A DNA stretch of 64,000 nucleotides from Craterostigma plantagineum (GCA_027422505.1 JAPQWV010000012.1:21984001-22048000), one strand, 5' to 3'; shown: positions 30,859-43,002, counted from the first letter of the stretch. Notes: generated by a model from the letters alone, not told the origin. Made by a program: numbers and translations.

Positions 30859-33831
30859 ATGGGTGCAGGTTTTTCCCAAGCATTCCCCTGCTTCAACCCG
30901 GCCGTCGCTGCTAGCTCCGACCGGTTCGACGACGGAACCGCCCGGTCGGAGCCCGACCCATTATCCGCCGCCGCCGCCGCATCCACCGACGAGACATTGG
31001 GCCACTCGTTTTACTACGTCCGATCCTCGGCTCGCTTCGCATCGCCGGCCCAGTCCGACCGCTTCGTCATCTCCCCGAGCCAGTCCCTTAGGTTCGACGA
31101 TCCTTCGAAGCCTAGCTCCGAGCCTGGATTCCGAGCCATCTCCGGCGCCTCGGTGGGCGCCAACGCCGCCACGCCTATTACGGTCCACCAATTCCAAGAT
31201 ATGCCCGGCGATTGCAGTAAGAACAGCGCCGGCGTTGGAACGAGCGGCGTTAAGGGTTTTCTCGGAGGTCCCTACAGGGGCAATAGTGGAAATGTGACGC
31301 TGGAAGGGTTTGAGAGCACTCCATCGTTCACCGCCTTGCCCTTGCAGAGAGTGCCACGTGGCAGTGAGGGTCCATCGGGCCCACTGGAGAGGGCTTTCTT
31401 CATGTCGGGCCCGATTGAACGTGGGGCAATGTCGGGCCCTTTGGAAAGCATTGGCGAGGAGAACAATGCTAGTGGCAGTGTGCCATTTTCAGCTCCTTTA
31501 GGGGGAATGTACTCGAAAAAGAAGCGGAGGAAGAAGAATTTCTCGGGGATTAAAAGGGCATTGTATAGGAATTTCTTGGTTATGCCAGCGAGGAGCTTCA
31601 TCGGTAGTAAAAGGGATGTGAAGAATGGAGGCGAAGGAGGCGTTATCGAAGAAAACAAGGTTTTGGAGTGTGAAAGCAACGTTCATTGGGCCTTGGGCAA
31701 GGCGGGAGAAGATAGGGTTCACGTCGTAGTTTCAGAAGAATTGGGATGGCTTTTTGTTGGGATTTACGATGGGTTCAATGGCCCCGACGCCCCCGAGTTC
31801 TTAATGAGCCATCTGTATAAAGCCATGTATCGTGAATTGGAAGGCTTGTTTTGGGATACAGAGGAATCTTCGGAGAATAAAAATGATTTTGAGGGTTTGA
31901 ACCTTTCGTACAATGTTAAGGGCAAAGCTGAAGAGGTTGCTGGCCCATCTGTGCCCACTGAAGAAGGTGATAGAAATCAAGAACGAAGCAGTAGGCCAAC
32001 GCTTGGAGTTGCCCAGATAGAGATTAAGAGGCGTAGATTGTGGGAATACTTAGTCGAGGACGAAACAGAAGATGGGCTCGACTTATCGGGCTCTGATAGA
32101 TTCGCTCTCTCGGTGAGCGATGCATTTAATGTAAACATGGCGGGTTCGAATGTGAGTAGGTCTCTTCTGCTCTCAAAGCTAAAGCATGGGCTTTTGAGTA
32201 GGCACAGTAAGGGTAAAGATCCCAGAACTTCCCTTCCTTGGAAATTTAACCTCGAGGGGAAACGAAAAGCTGACGTAGAAGAAGGTGGCGGTAAAAGGGT
32301 TTCTATTACGACGAATGCTAAGAAGCGAAAGGAAGGATTGGTCAATCACGAGTCTGTCTTAAGCGCAATGTCTAGGGCGCTCGAATCGACTGAGAGGGCT
32401 TACCTCGACATGACTGATGGCCTCCTCGACCAATACCCTGAGCTGGCATTGATGGGCTCGTGCTTGCTCGTCGTTTTGATGAGAGACGAAGACGTTTATG
32501 TGATGAATCTTGGGGATAGTCGAGCCATCGTGGCTCAGTGTGAGCAGTTCGAAGAAGCTCAAGCTTGTGGGCATAGTGAGGGCATAGTTGACGAGGGTCC
32601 AAGTAGTGAAGTTTGTGAAGCTCGCCCTCGTGGCTTTACGACGCTGAGTGCGTTACAGTTGTCTACTGACCATAGCACGAGCATCGAAGAGGTAATGTTT
32701 CTCTTTGTCCAATTCTTGTCATACCCTTTTGATGTAGTTGTGCAGATGGATATGGTAGCTGAATCTGTTGCAGACTAATGCGTGATTGTTGGGTAACGAA
32801 CTACGTATAGTAAATGGTAGAGAGAGAGAGAGAGAGAGAGAGGAAATACTTGAGTTATTCTGTTTTTGAATTTAAGCTTTAGCCGCATTGATTGGATGTC
32901 GACCCCAATAGCCATTTGGATACTTGTAGTACTAGGAAAATCCGACGAATGGCATACTTAGGGTTCATCTTTATACTATGTTGGCCAATGGCTAAGATGA
33001 ATATTCCCTGTGGCGTGGTGAGGGTTGGAAGTTTCCTACTCGAGCGACGAATGACGTAGTAATTGGCAGCAAATTTGGTAAAAGGATGTCGTTTTGTTGC
33101 ACTGCTATTAGGTTTTGGTTTCAAAACGAATTTTCTTGAATAAGTTTTTATACCTTTTCTTGGAAAGTCTATACAACTAGGTTTCCACACCGAGCGAATA
33201 GGAAACTAGACGATCTTACTATACGTTTTCCGTTTCTTTCTGCATATTTCCTCCATTTGATCATTTTTTCCCTTTTTTTCGCAGGAAATCATCAGAATCA
33301 AGAACGAGCATCCCGACGACATTAATTGCATATTGAACGACAGGGTCAAAGGTCGTCTGAAAGTCACTCGTGCTTTTGGGGCTGGCTCTCTCAAACAGGT
33401 GTGTGCATATATAGATATATCATCACCAACCTTTGCTCTTTTATATTCCTACTTGAGTTGTGAGTCATATTAGAAAAGAAAACTTCACATAATTCTCATA
33501 TTCTGCATAGCCTTTTAAAAACTTGCTTGGCTCTTCATTTTTTTTGTTCTTACAATTCGTTGCAGCGTAAAATGAACGATGCCTTATTCGGGTCGTTTCG
33601 CAACGACTACATTGGCGAAGCGCCGTACATATCTTCTTTGCCTTCTCTCCGCCACCACAGACTAGGTCCCAAAGATCAATTCTTGGTTCTCTCTTCGGAC
33701 GGCTTATATCAGTACTTCAACAATCAAGAAGTTGTCTCCCATGTCCTCAGTTTTCTCGAAAAATTCCCCGAGGGCGATCCCGCCCAGCATCTCATCGAGG
33801 AGCTTCTTTCCCGCGCTGCAAGAAAAGCTGG

Positions 33832-33904
<73 letters not shown>

Positions 33905-34431
33905 AACACTGTGTTGAATGACCACTTCTCCTAAAAGCCTACTCTTTGAGTGTCTCGTATTTTGAATTTGGATATTTTGTTTCAACACGTCCATCAAGTT
34001 TAGGCTGATTTCTTGTTAGCTCTACGTATGCGTGTAATTTTAATGAATATGTTGAGGCATGCCTTTCACGTTTAGGCAGATTTCTTTAATATTAGCCTTA
34101 GTAATTCTCACAAATGGGTGGTTCTGAGGCTTCGCACTTAAGATCTCTCTGGCTACTGAGCTGATACTATGTTGAATGATCAGTTCATCTGAAAAGCTTT
34201 AAGGGAGTGCATCCTATATTAAATTTACATATTTTATTTCCAAATGGTCTTTCTCTATATATATGTACTTTATTTTGGGGCAATTATGGATATTTGATGT
34301 TTGTAGGGATGGATTTTCACGATCTTTTGGACATACCGCAAGGAGATCGAAGGAAATACCACGACGATGTGACTGTGATGGTGGTGTCTCTCGAGGGAAG
34401 AATATGGAAATCGTCGGGGAAATACTTGTAA
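30859..34431 (+). CDS. PP2C phosphatase, POLTERGEIST-like (PLL1 type), copy A
   Basis: Four exons (30859-32691, 33285-33398, 33566-33830, 34307-34431) encode 778 residues, close to Arabidopsis POL and PLL1. The N-terminus [12 protein letters not shown] offers Gly2 for myristoylation and a Cys, in line with plasma-membrane attachment known for POL/PLL1. A family-specific region follows ([47 protein letters not shown]). The PP2C domain begins at [10 protein letters not shown] (about 278) and includes [12 protein letters not shown] (about 304, the metal-binding DG), [10 protein letters not shown] (about 532), [31 protein letters not shown] and [13 protein letters not shown] near the end. POL/PLL1 act downstream of CLAVATA-type receptors to maintain WUSCHEL/WOX expression and asymmetric divisions. 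All metal-binding motifs are present. Confidence 0.93.
32817..32841. repeat. GA microsatellite in intron 1 of PP2C copy A
   Basis: An uninterrupted AG/GA dinucleotide run. It has no counterpart at the same place in copy B. Confidence 0.85.
33836..33901. repeat. CT microsatellite in intron 3 of PP2C copy A
   Basis: About 33 CT units beginning a few bases after the exon 3 donor site. Likely length-polymorphic. The matching intron of copy B lacks it. Confidence 0.95.
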
Positions 34432-36118
34432 TTTGCGCGAAGCTCTATTAATGGGCCGTATATAATGACTTCGACGGCGAAAAAAAAGGGGGAGTTCGAA
34501 TGAAAATCGTCGCCTGCAAATCTTTTCTTGGTATGAAATCTTGATTAGGAGTATTTTTTTGTAGTAAGCTTTTGTTTTAGGCAGAGGAGAAGGGTAATTT
34601 GTTTTTTCTTTTTGTTGGAGAAGGGAAGGAAAGGAAAAGAGCCAACTCATTCTTTGATTTTTCTTTAATTTCTTCTGTAGTTTCCATATTTATTCAGAAG
34701 TGAAATACTCCAAGCTTTAATTTAACAAGGTTAAGAAGTGGTTGGTTGTTGCTTGGTGGAGGTCAATTGTTCAATTAAAGAGGATTCATTTGATAATTAT
34801 AGTTTGTATGAAAGTAGAACGAGACACATTTATAAGGACATTATTCATGTTGGATGTTGATGTCGTTCCATGTTAGGCGGTGTTGTTTAAGATTGAAATT
34901 AATCAGAATATAATTGTAAGGAAAACTTGCTCAAATACAAATAGCATGCAAAAAAGAACGATTTTTTTTTTTTTGTGTAAAACTGGACGCACGTCGCCAC
35001 CTATTATAGTGACGAATTAAGCAAGCCTTAGAGCATAGGTAATTTATTTATGTGTAAAACAAAAAAATAGAGTACGTTTTTATTCTAATGAGACTCTATA
35101 TTTAACTTTAATATTGTGTTGATAAGCTAAGAAACTCTAGATGTAGAGTAAACACAATTTTCGACGTAGTAATTTTCATTTATTTATATTTTATTTAATA
35201 AAACCTATTTTAATTATATTTAAAATATTTGATATTCTTATTCAATTAGGTATTTATGTGTAGATATACGTTCTTATAATAAAAAATTAAAAATAATATT
35301 AATTTGCTTTTGTTTATTGATATTTTACTTTTAATTTAATCAAATTATATTTAGTAATATCTTAATTTTATAATTTAATTTAATGTTTTAAATATTAATA
35401 ATTATAGTATACTAACTTTTTAATAATTATAAAGTTTAATAAGTCAATTATGATAGTAATAAATAGGAATTTGAGTTTTAGAGTACAAAAATAGAGTTAA
35501 TGAGTTGGAGTAAAAATTAATAGAAAATAGTAATGGATTGGACTAAAAGCACAGCCGTATTAAATTAATTGTATTTTTATGTCGTGGGTTGGAGATGCTA
35601 CTAAAGTGTCCATAAAAAGTGGTGTAGTATTAAACATGAGGTTGCGGTTAAGATCAATAAAGAAACCTATTTTTATTAAATTTTGTAAACTTGAACATAT
35701 TTTATTAAACATATGAAAAGCTTAAATAATTAGAGAAAGCCAAAAGAAAAATAATAATAAAAAAGTGTATAATTGACATAGAGCATAGGTTCTAACAAAA
35801 GTAGGAGCAGCAGACTTTGACTTCACACTTATTCGGTTAAAGAGTCAAACTGATTCACCTAATGAGGACGAATAAAAGGACATTATTTAAATAAAAACAC
35901 TAAAATAAAATTATAATAAAGAGGCCCACACATGCTTGCTTGTACATATTTAACCCTACTCCTTTTCACACTTGGGTAAAGGCCCTGTCCAAACTTGTCA
36001 TTTTCATAACATATAGGTCTATGAAAATGTGGGCCCAGATCCTATTTTGAAAACTGTGTTTAAATATTTAGTTCTTTTTATTTATTTTTCCAGTTTGAAG
36101 TTATTACATAGGTTGGCA
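34432..36118. other. Intergenic; 3' flank of copy A and part of copy B promoter
   Basis: Contains the 3' untranslated region of PP2C copy A, AT-rich spacer and a probable MITE of about 570 bp (35031-35601, ends GAGCATAGG and GTTGGAGATGCTAC, weak inverted repeats). About 35800-36110 is the distal part of the copy B upstream region. No gene is seen. Confidence 0.5.
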
Positions 36119-36127
36119 TTAAAACTT

Positions 36128-36262
36128 GGGGATTTTAGGCAAAAATACCCAACGAGACTTTTAACTCATGATTCAGTCCCTTCATGTTTGCTTTTATAAC
36201 TAGGTACTGACATTAGGCATAAAATTTGTTTCAGCTCCCTGACTTAGCAAATTACTATAATA
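36128..36262 (+). repeat. Left terminal inverted repeat of gene-fragment MULE
   Basis: Starts GGGGATTTTAGGCAAAAATA. Partner of 41797-41946 in inverse orientation, roughly 70-75 percent alike by eye. Confidence 0.8.
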
Positions 36263-36339
36263 TCCTTTCTTGTTCGTCTCACAAGCCTGGAATCAAGAAA
36301 GAACATGAAAAAAAACCCTAATCAGAAGCAGAAATTGTG

Positions 36340-37350
36340 CCATAAGGGATGAGATAGAGCCGAGGAGCTTTTGATCAACGAGGATTACAATATATGGAAG
36401 AAAAACACCTTATTTTGGTACGATCTAGCGATTACTAACGAGCTTGAGTGGCATCCGAACGAATCTGAGCCTCCGGGCAAGGATTGCTCCTTACAGAAGA
36501 TGATTCTGGACTCCCGCACGTTCGAGAATGAGCCCAATTACTCGATTGTGTCTTAGCTCAGTTGCTGCTCGAGGACGCTGAGAACGACGCGATGATTGTC
36601 GAGGATAAAACGGAGTTTGGTAGTGGGTTTGGGAGTGATATTGGAAAGGGCGAGCTCTCCTTATTCTTTATCTTATCAATAGCCGTTATAGTTATCGTAG
36701 TCACGAATTAGTTGCTGGGGTGTTCAAATTGATGTTTCTGCATCTCGATTTTCCTCTTCTATTAAAGAGGAAAAGAGATTCTAGTCTTTGTTTTTAATTT
36801 CTTTTATTGTGTAGTCGTGAATCCTTAATTGGGTTTCAGTCATGCTCAGTCGTGAATCTTCGAGTTCAGATATAGTAGTGTTCCCGTAGAGAAAATCTCA
36901 ATTGAAACTTAAGGTTTTGCAATAGACACACCTTCCATGTTCTCCTTTACATTTCGTGTGTGATTCCACATGGAGCAAAGTTATGAGTTGGCGACTATGC
37001 AGGCTGGTCTAAGTGGTCATTTTTTTTTTGCAGGTGCAAATCATTCAGCAGATAAATCATGACGAAGATGTCAACTGGGCTCGTTATATGCCCCAAAACC
37101 AATTCATGTTTGCTAATAAGACAGTCAGTTCAGAATTATACGTCTTTGACTATAGCAAAAACCATATAAGCCTCAGGCTCGAAAATACGTGCAACCCCGA
37201 TCAACGCATTTGACGCAATTATAATCTTTGATGGAGTCGCTTGAAGCTGACCTTCTGTTGAGTGATACTGATGATGGAAAAATATGTTTGTGGGTCACCA
37301 GTGCAAGGCCTACGAACAAGACACTGTGCATTTCAAGCCATTAAGGTGTG
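36340..37350 (+). pseudogene. MSI1-like WD40 histone-chaperone gene fragment
   Basis: Two coding blocks separated by an intron-like gap resemble the first exons of MSI1/RbAp48-type proteins. The first (about 36368-36640) reads LINEDYNIWKKNTLFWYDLA, EPPGKD, QKMILDS, ENEPNYS and LEDAENDA. The second (about 37034-37350, after a TTTGCAG acceptor) reads VQIIQQINHDEDVNWARYMPQ, TVSSELYVFDYSK, CNP and ICLWVTSARPTNKTL. Several stop codons and frame changes interrupt both, and the remaining WD40 repeats are missing. The retained intron argues for capture of genomic DNA and not a processed copy. The parent proteins are subunits of CAF-1 and PRC2; this copy cannot make a working protein. Confidence 0.85.
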
Positions 37351-37599
37351 TTTGTGCTCTTAGTGAGCGAACAATGTTTCTTCTATTAGGTGAGAGCATC
37401 TTATTACATATCAATTACTAGGGTTTGGACCGTTTATAGGGTGGGAGCTTCTCAGTACATATCATCTTCGATTGCTTCGTGTGAAATATATGTGATAAAA
37501 GTTGTTTTGAGTTCCCAAACAAATGGTTGATAATTCATATGTGATAAATGTATTGTAATACTTGTGTTTTGTTATTGCATATGTACTACGACTGATGTT

Positions 37600-37960
37600 T
37601 GCCAAAATACCGATATTTATGAACGAAATACATGTTAATTGGGGCTACATCTAAAGCTAAAATGTTTAGTTTTCATGAAGGGATCTATCATGGAACGTAT
37701 ATAATCAGTACAAACACAAAAGGAAGGTTTCCCAAAAAAATTTTAATTTTGCCATGTAAGATACTTGATTTCGATGGTAAAATGCCCAAATCGTGACGAA
37801 AAATATCTGATTTGGGAGCCAAAATACCGATATTTATGAACGACATGTCAATTGGGGCTATACATCTAAAGCTAAAATGTTTAGTTTTCATAAAGAGATC
37901 TATCATGGAACGTATATAATCATCACAAACACAAAAGGAAGCTTTCCCACAACCTTTTCA
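37600..37960. repeat. Two-copy direct repeat, about 210-220 bp spacing
   Basis: The phrase GCCAAAATACCGATATTTATGA and the following stretch through CTAAAGCTAAAATGTTTAG, ATCTATCATGGAACGTATAT and CACAAACACAAAAGGAAG occurs at about 37600-37730 and again at about 37818-37945. Confidence 0.85.
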
Positions 37961-37969
37961 TGTAGGGCA

Positions 37970-39174
37970 AGTAGAAAAGAAACTAACTTTTTCATGTTTT
38001 TGGTGATTCATGTCATTAACAATTGATATGGTTGTTAAAACAATAATTTTTGTGGAATGTATCTCGCCCCCTTTCAAAAGTATTTTCTGTATGAGAATCG
38101 GTATTTAATATGACAAATCAAGTATTTCTATTCATAATTTAAGTATTTTCTGATAGAATTCAGGTATTCGAAAGATTATGTAGGGCAAATAGAAAAAAGC
38201 TAGTTTTTTCATGTTTTTGGTGATTCATGTCATTAACACTTGATATGGTTGACCAAAACAACAATTTTTGTGAAATGTATCTCTCTCCCTTTCAAAAGTA
38301 TTTTCTGTATGAGAATCGGTATTTAATATAGTATTTCTGTTCATAATTTAAGTATTTTCCGATTGAATTCAGGTATTCGACGGATTATGTAGCGAAGTAG
38401 AAAAAACTAGTTTTTTCATTTTTTCGATGATTCATGTCATTAAAACTTGATATGGTTGATTAAAACAACAATAATGTATCTCGCCCCCTTTCAAAAGTAT
38501 TTTTTGTATACGAATCGGTATTTTATATGATAAATCAAGTATTTCAGTTCATAAATTAAGTATTTTCTGTTCGAATTCAGGTATTCGACAGATTATGTAG
38601 GGCAAGTGGAAAAAAGCATGTTTTTTTATGATTCGTGTCATTAACACTTGATATGGTTGATTAAAACAACAATTTTTGTGGAATGTGTCTCGCCCCCTTT
38701 CAAAAGTATTTTCTGTACGAGAATCGGTATTTAGTATGATAAATCAAGTATTTCATTTCATAATTTAAGTATTTTCTGATAGAATTCAGGTATTCGACAG
38801 ATTATGTAGCGAAGTAGAAAAAAACGAGTTTTTTCATGTTTTTGGTGATTCATGTCATTACCACTTGATATGGTTGATTAAAACAACAATTTTTGTGGAA
38901 TGTATCTCACCCCCTTTCAAAAGTATTTTCTGTACGAGAATCAGTATTTTATATGATAAATCAAGTATTTCAGTTCATACATTAAGTATTTCTTGTTCGA
39001 ATTCAGGTATTCGATAGGTTATGTAGGGCAAGTAGAAAAAAGCTAGTTTTTTCATGTTTTTGGTGATTCATGTCATTAACACTTGATATGGTTGATTAAA
39101 ACAACAATAATGTATCTCGCCCCCTTTCAAAAGTATTTTTTGTATACGAATCGATATTTTATATGATAAATCAA
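37970..39174. repeat. Tandem array 1, about 6 units of ~210 bp
   Basis: Units start at the phrase TTTTTCATG...GATTCATGTCATTA, at about 37988, 38205, 38412, 38619, 38830 and 39046 (spacing 207-217). Each unit continues with CTTGATATGGTTGATTAAAA, CCCCCTTTCAAAAGTATTTT and several AAGTATTT words, and ends GAATTCAGGTATTCGA. Copies differ by substitutions and small deletions. The last unit breaks off at 39174, where array 2 begins. Confidence 0.92.
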
Positions 39175-40640
39175 GATGTCTTATTGAAATTTACAATTTT
39201 AGTCATATATAACTCTGCACAATTTGCAGGTATTTTCCGCACAAATACAAGTATTTTGGATCCGAAATTGAGTACTTTTGGCCTGATTTTGAGTATTTTA
39301 GTATCGAATTCAAGTACTCGACTTAGTACGAAAAAGATGATGGGGACACCTCTTTTGGTATTGGTGATGATCAATGTCCTTGTTATGCAAGATGTCTTAT
39401 TGAAATCAACAATTTTAGTCATATATAATTCGGCACAATTTGCAGGTATTTTCCGCATAAATAAAAGTATTTTGGATCCGAAATTGAGTACTTTTGGCCT
39501 GATATTGAGTATTTTAGTATTGAATTCAAGTACTCGACTTAGTACGAAAAAGAAGATGGGGAAACACCTCTTTTTGTATTGGTGATGATCAATGTCCTTG
39601 TTATGCAAGATGTCTTACTGAAATCTACAATTTTAGTCATATATAATTCGGCACAATTTGCAGGTATTTTCCGCAGAAATACAAGTATTTTGGATCCAAA
39701 ATTGAGTACTTTTGGCCTGATTTTGAGTATTTTAGTATCGAATTCAAGTACTCGACTTAGTATGAAAAAAAAGATGGGGAAACACCTCTTTTGTATTGGT
39801 GATGATCAATGTCCTTACTATGCAAGATGTCTTACTGAAATCTACAATTTTAGTCATATATAATTCGGCACAATTTGCAGGTATTTTCCGCACAAATACA
39901 AGTATTTTGGATCCGAAATTGAGTACTTTTGGCCTGATTTTGAGTATTTTAGTATCGAATTCAAGTACTCGACTTAGTATGAAAAAGAAGATGGGGAAAC
40001 ACCTCTTTTTGTATTGGTGATGATCAATGTCCTTGTTATGCAAGATGTCTTACTGAAATCTACAATTTGTCATATATAATTCGGCACAATTTGCAGGTAT
40101 TTTCCGCACAAATACAAGTATTTTGGATCCGAAATTGAGTTCTTTTGGACTGATTTTGAGTATTTTAGTATCGAATTCAAGTACTCGACTTAGTATGAAA
40201 AAGAAGATGGGGAAACACCTCTTTTTGTATTGGTGATGATCAATGTCCTTGTTATGCAAGATGTCTTACTGAAATCAACAATTTTAGTCATATATAATTC
40301 GGCACAATTTGCAGGTATTTTCCGCACAAATAAAAGTATTTTGGATCCGAAATTCAGTACTTTTGGCCTGATTTTGAGTATTTTAGTATCGAATTCAAGT
40401 ACTCGACTTAGTATGAAAAAGAAGATGGGGAAACGCTTCTTTTGGTATTGGTGATTATCAATGTTCTTGTTATGCAAGATGTCTTATTGAAATCTACAAT
40501 TTTACCCATATATAATTCGGCACAATTTGCAGGTATTTTTCGCATAAATACAAGTATTTTGGGTTCGGAATTGAGTACTTTTGGCCTGATTTTAGTATCG
40601 AATTCAAGTATCTTATCATCTACGCTAGCAAAAAACTCGC
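39175..40640. repeat. Tandem array 2, 7 units of ~217 bp
   Basis: Units begin GATGTCTTA at 39175, 39391, 39609, 39826, 40044, 40260 and 40478 (spacing 216-218). Each contains TTTTAGTCATATATAA, GCACAATTTGCAGGTATTTT, TTTTGGATCCGAAATTGAGT, CGAATTCAAGTACTCGACTT and GATGATCAATGTCCTTGTTA. Copies are much alike. The unit is not a multiple of three, so the open frames seen on both strands are a consequence of repetition and not evidence of a protein. Confidence 0.95.
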
Positions 40641-40999
40641 ACCAAGCAAGTTACTGACAAAAACACAAAATCTGAAACAAAACACTGTTTCACATTTACA
40701 TCAACTTGTCTCTTGTTAATATTCTTCCAAAAAATTACAGAATCCATCTTTAATGACATATTCCACTTTATCAGTTGTTTTACAACTTCGAATTACATAG
40801 ATTTTTCAAGCTCGGCAAGAACAATGACTAGCGAAACTACGAACAACGAGGAAGCGAGCACCGCACACACACACGCAAGCAACGACTAGCGAAACTACGA
40901 ACAAATTAACCAGCGGCGGAGAAACGCACAAAAAAATGATAATTTGTGCGAACTCTGACCCAAAGCTCTAGAGTCAATTAGAACTAGCAATGAGGTATC

Positions 41000-41620
41000 C
41001 TACTTTAACATTTATGATTCTGCCATGAAACCGCCTTGCCCTTGAACCTCGCCATTGGATCCGAATAAAACTATCGCGTTTTATATATCCTTTCCGCTGT
41101 TAACAATGCCCCGACTCGAAGCAGCTTCGATGCGGATATATTCAAATTCCGAATTGGTTCGTGGGGGTCTATAACAGCACCTAAAATAATATCCAGAAGG
41201 TGATAAACGTAATGACGACGCTTACTCGAAGATCGTTTAAACGGAAAATACGTACGCGACTTCGGAACAGAAATCCCATTTTCGAAATATCGTAAATATA
41301 TAGAGAATAAGGAGTGTAGACTAGCGTATAGCAAAACCTGTGGCACACATCTATTACAGCCCAGGTAAGAAGACAGCGAGGGATAGCAATAAAATTAAAT
41401 AAAAAACAAAAAATAATAAGGGAAGGAAAAAAGAAGAAAATGATTTCTCTCGAGGTGGTCTTTCATTCTTCAGTTACCTCCTCTTTCGCTACGCTGACGG
41501 GATTCTCTACTACCGAGGCGTCATCACCTAATGCCTTCGAACAAGCGCTTGTAATCGGTGATTCCGTAAGTTCTCTGCTCAGAGGTCGATGGTTGAGCTG
41601 ATATTGTTGCTGATGGCGGT
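41000..41620 (-). pseudogene. Unidentified coding-like fragments in MULE right part
   Basis: On the minus strand, 41346-41071 is open for 91 codons with a passage RRHYVYHLLDIILGAVIDPH. 41580-41450 contains TYGITDYKRLFE and, after a one-base shift, VVENPVSVAKEEVTEE and a stop, like the end of a real protein. I do not recognise the source. Their setting inside a gene-capturing MULE suggests they are captured host fragments, but chance open frames are possible. Confidence 0.3.
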
Positions 41621-41796
41621 GTGGGTCGACACAATTTGGTTTGGGAGGTTGGATTGTTTTCTCTTCTCAGATCGATCCTTTTTCTTGATTATTCTTCTTT
41701 ATAGCAGGAAACGAATTTTAAAAAAAATGAGTAAAACTATTAGATACGTTGTCACATTTTTATTTGGGAACAAATGGGTACTATGGTAAATGAACT

Positions 41797-41946
41797 TATT
41801 TTTTTTTCAACGTATGGTAGATGAACTTATGAGGGAGTTGAAACTAATTATTTGCCTAATGGCAGGAGCTAGTCACAAAATTGAATTGCTAGGGACTGAA
41901 TCATGAGTTCAATCTTCATTTAGGTATTTATCTCTAAAAAACCCAC
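41797..41946 (-). repeat. Right terminal inverted repeat of gene-fragment MULE
   Basis: Its reverse complement starts GTGGGTTTTTTAGAGATAAA and shares long words with the left end. It is followed by the target copy TTAAAACTT. Confidence 0.8.
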
Positions 41947-41955
41947 TTAAAACTT

Positions 41956-43002
41956 GCCCATAAAACACCAAAAAATAAAGTAATTTAAAATTGTCTTCCA
42001 CTTCCGAACCGATGGACACTCGATTTCTGTGTTTATTGTTATTACAAAAACAAATTGATTATTTTTCCTGGATGATCTGCTTATGCAAGTTTATTTTAAT
42101 TTTTTTTAACAAATGCTATTTGATTTATTTAAATCTCGAAAAACCTGAGGTAAATTAGAAGATTAGCGCAATGGTTCGCCTATATGTTTCGACATCATTT
42201 TGAATTTGATTTCTGGACATTTAAAGAGCTTTTTTCTTTTTCTTTTTTCCTCTTTTAGAAAATACATTTGTCGGATTTGAATCACAAAAAATTCAAAATC
42301 GTAAAGGCAAATCAATGTTTTTCTATAATTGGTTTATCTTGCTATATGCATCATCATCATTGTAATAATCATATATTAACATAACGCATTATTTTTTGAT
42401 AACAGAGTTCTATTTACAGTTAACGCCAGTTCATTAATTAGTGGGTATAAATACGGTAATCGCCCCGTTTATTACAATATCAACCTATTAGTTTTGAGAT
42501 AACCATAAAGCCCCTGTAAGTTTTCAAACATCACAAAGGTATCCCTACTTTTAGCTTTCTTCAACATCACAAACCCTCTGTTTACCTCGTTTTTACAAAT
42601 TTCGAAAGTTAAATTTGAAGACAGAAGAACTAAGTCCTAATACCGTGGGGCATCTTGTAAATATACATCTTTACATTTTCGTCCCTACTCGATCGAATAC
42701 AAAACAGATGACTAAACTCAGTGACCTCTCTCTCTCTCTCTCTCTCTCTGAGTTCGTCGCTTTCTCTCTCTAGAAAAACAGAGGAAAAAACACCTACTTC
42801 CGCCACCAAATCCAATTGAAAATCTCCATTTTTGGTCCAAAGGATTCATAGAGGAGACGTTGAGATTTTTCGCACTTCGTCATCACAGCTAATTTCCATT
42901 ACGGAATCTTCGGCTGATTTCAAATTTCAAATTTGCCGATACTTCTCGGTATTCGATTTTTTCTAAGTAGAGGGGCGAATGGTGGTGGGGATGTGCGTGT
43001 AA
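41956..43002. promoter_or_regulatory. Proximal upstream region of PP2C copy B
   Basis: No gene. The part from about 42520 to 42725 resembles the sequence before copy A (TTTTCGTCCCTACTCGATC, GCAGATGACTAAACT), followed by a CT microsatellite (42727-42750). The stretch 42100-42460 is AT-rich and may hold a decayed tRNA-derived repeat (TTAGCGCAATGGTTCGCC near 42163). Confidence 0.5.

Larger units (their letters stand above)
36128..41946. mobile_element. Mutator-like element carrying gene fragments and satellite arrays
   Basis: A 5,819-bp element flanked by the perfect 9-bp target duplication TTAAAACTT (36119-36127 and 41947-41955). The left 135 bp and the reverse complement of the right 150 bp are clearly related: ACTCATGATTCAGTCCCT occurs in both, followed by AACTAG/GACTAG, CATTAGGCA and TTTCAACTCCCT-type words. 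No transposase is present. Inside lie a decayed MSI1-like WD40 gene fragment, two tandem arrays and unidentified coding-like pieces near the right end, as in Pack-MULEs. It sits in the upstream region of PP2C copy B. Confidence 0.88.

Noticed and set aside
32692..32778. Extension of PP2C copy A exon 1 into [15 protein letters not shown]
   Set aside because: This is intron sequence after a clean GTAATG donor; copy B has the same donor position and both join in frame to the next exon.
33704..33997. Minus-strand frame with long Arg-Glu repeat
   Set aside because: Translation of the CT microsatellite in a phosphatase intron, antisense to the gene.
37970..40640. CRISPR-like array
   Set aside because: The units are whole tandem copies without unique spacers, and the window is a plant nuclear genome.
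39163..40657. Repeated open frames on both strands, with a repeated ILVIYNSAQFAGIF-type peptide
   Set aside because: The 217-bp unit is not a multiple of three and the frames follow the DNA repeat on both strands. No start context, no family. This is a satellite, not a repeat protein.
36128..41946. Helitron as carrier of gene fragment and arrays
   Set aside because: Helitrons make no target duplication and end in CTRR with a hairpin. Here there is a perfect 9-bp duplication and long inverted ends, which fit a MULE.
42163..42181. tRNA gene
   Set aside because: Only a short stretch looks like an internal promoter box; no cloverleaf can be drawn. At most a decayed tRNA-derived repeat.
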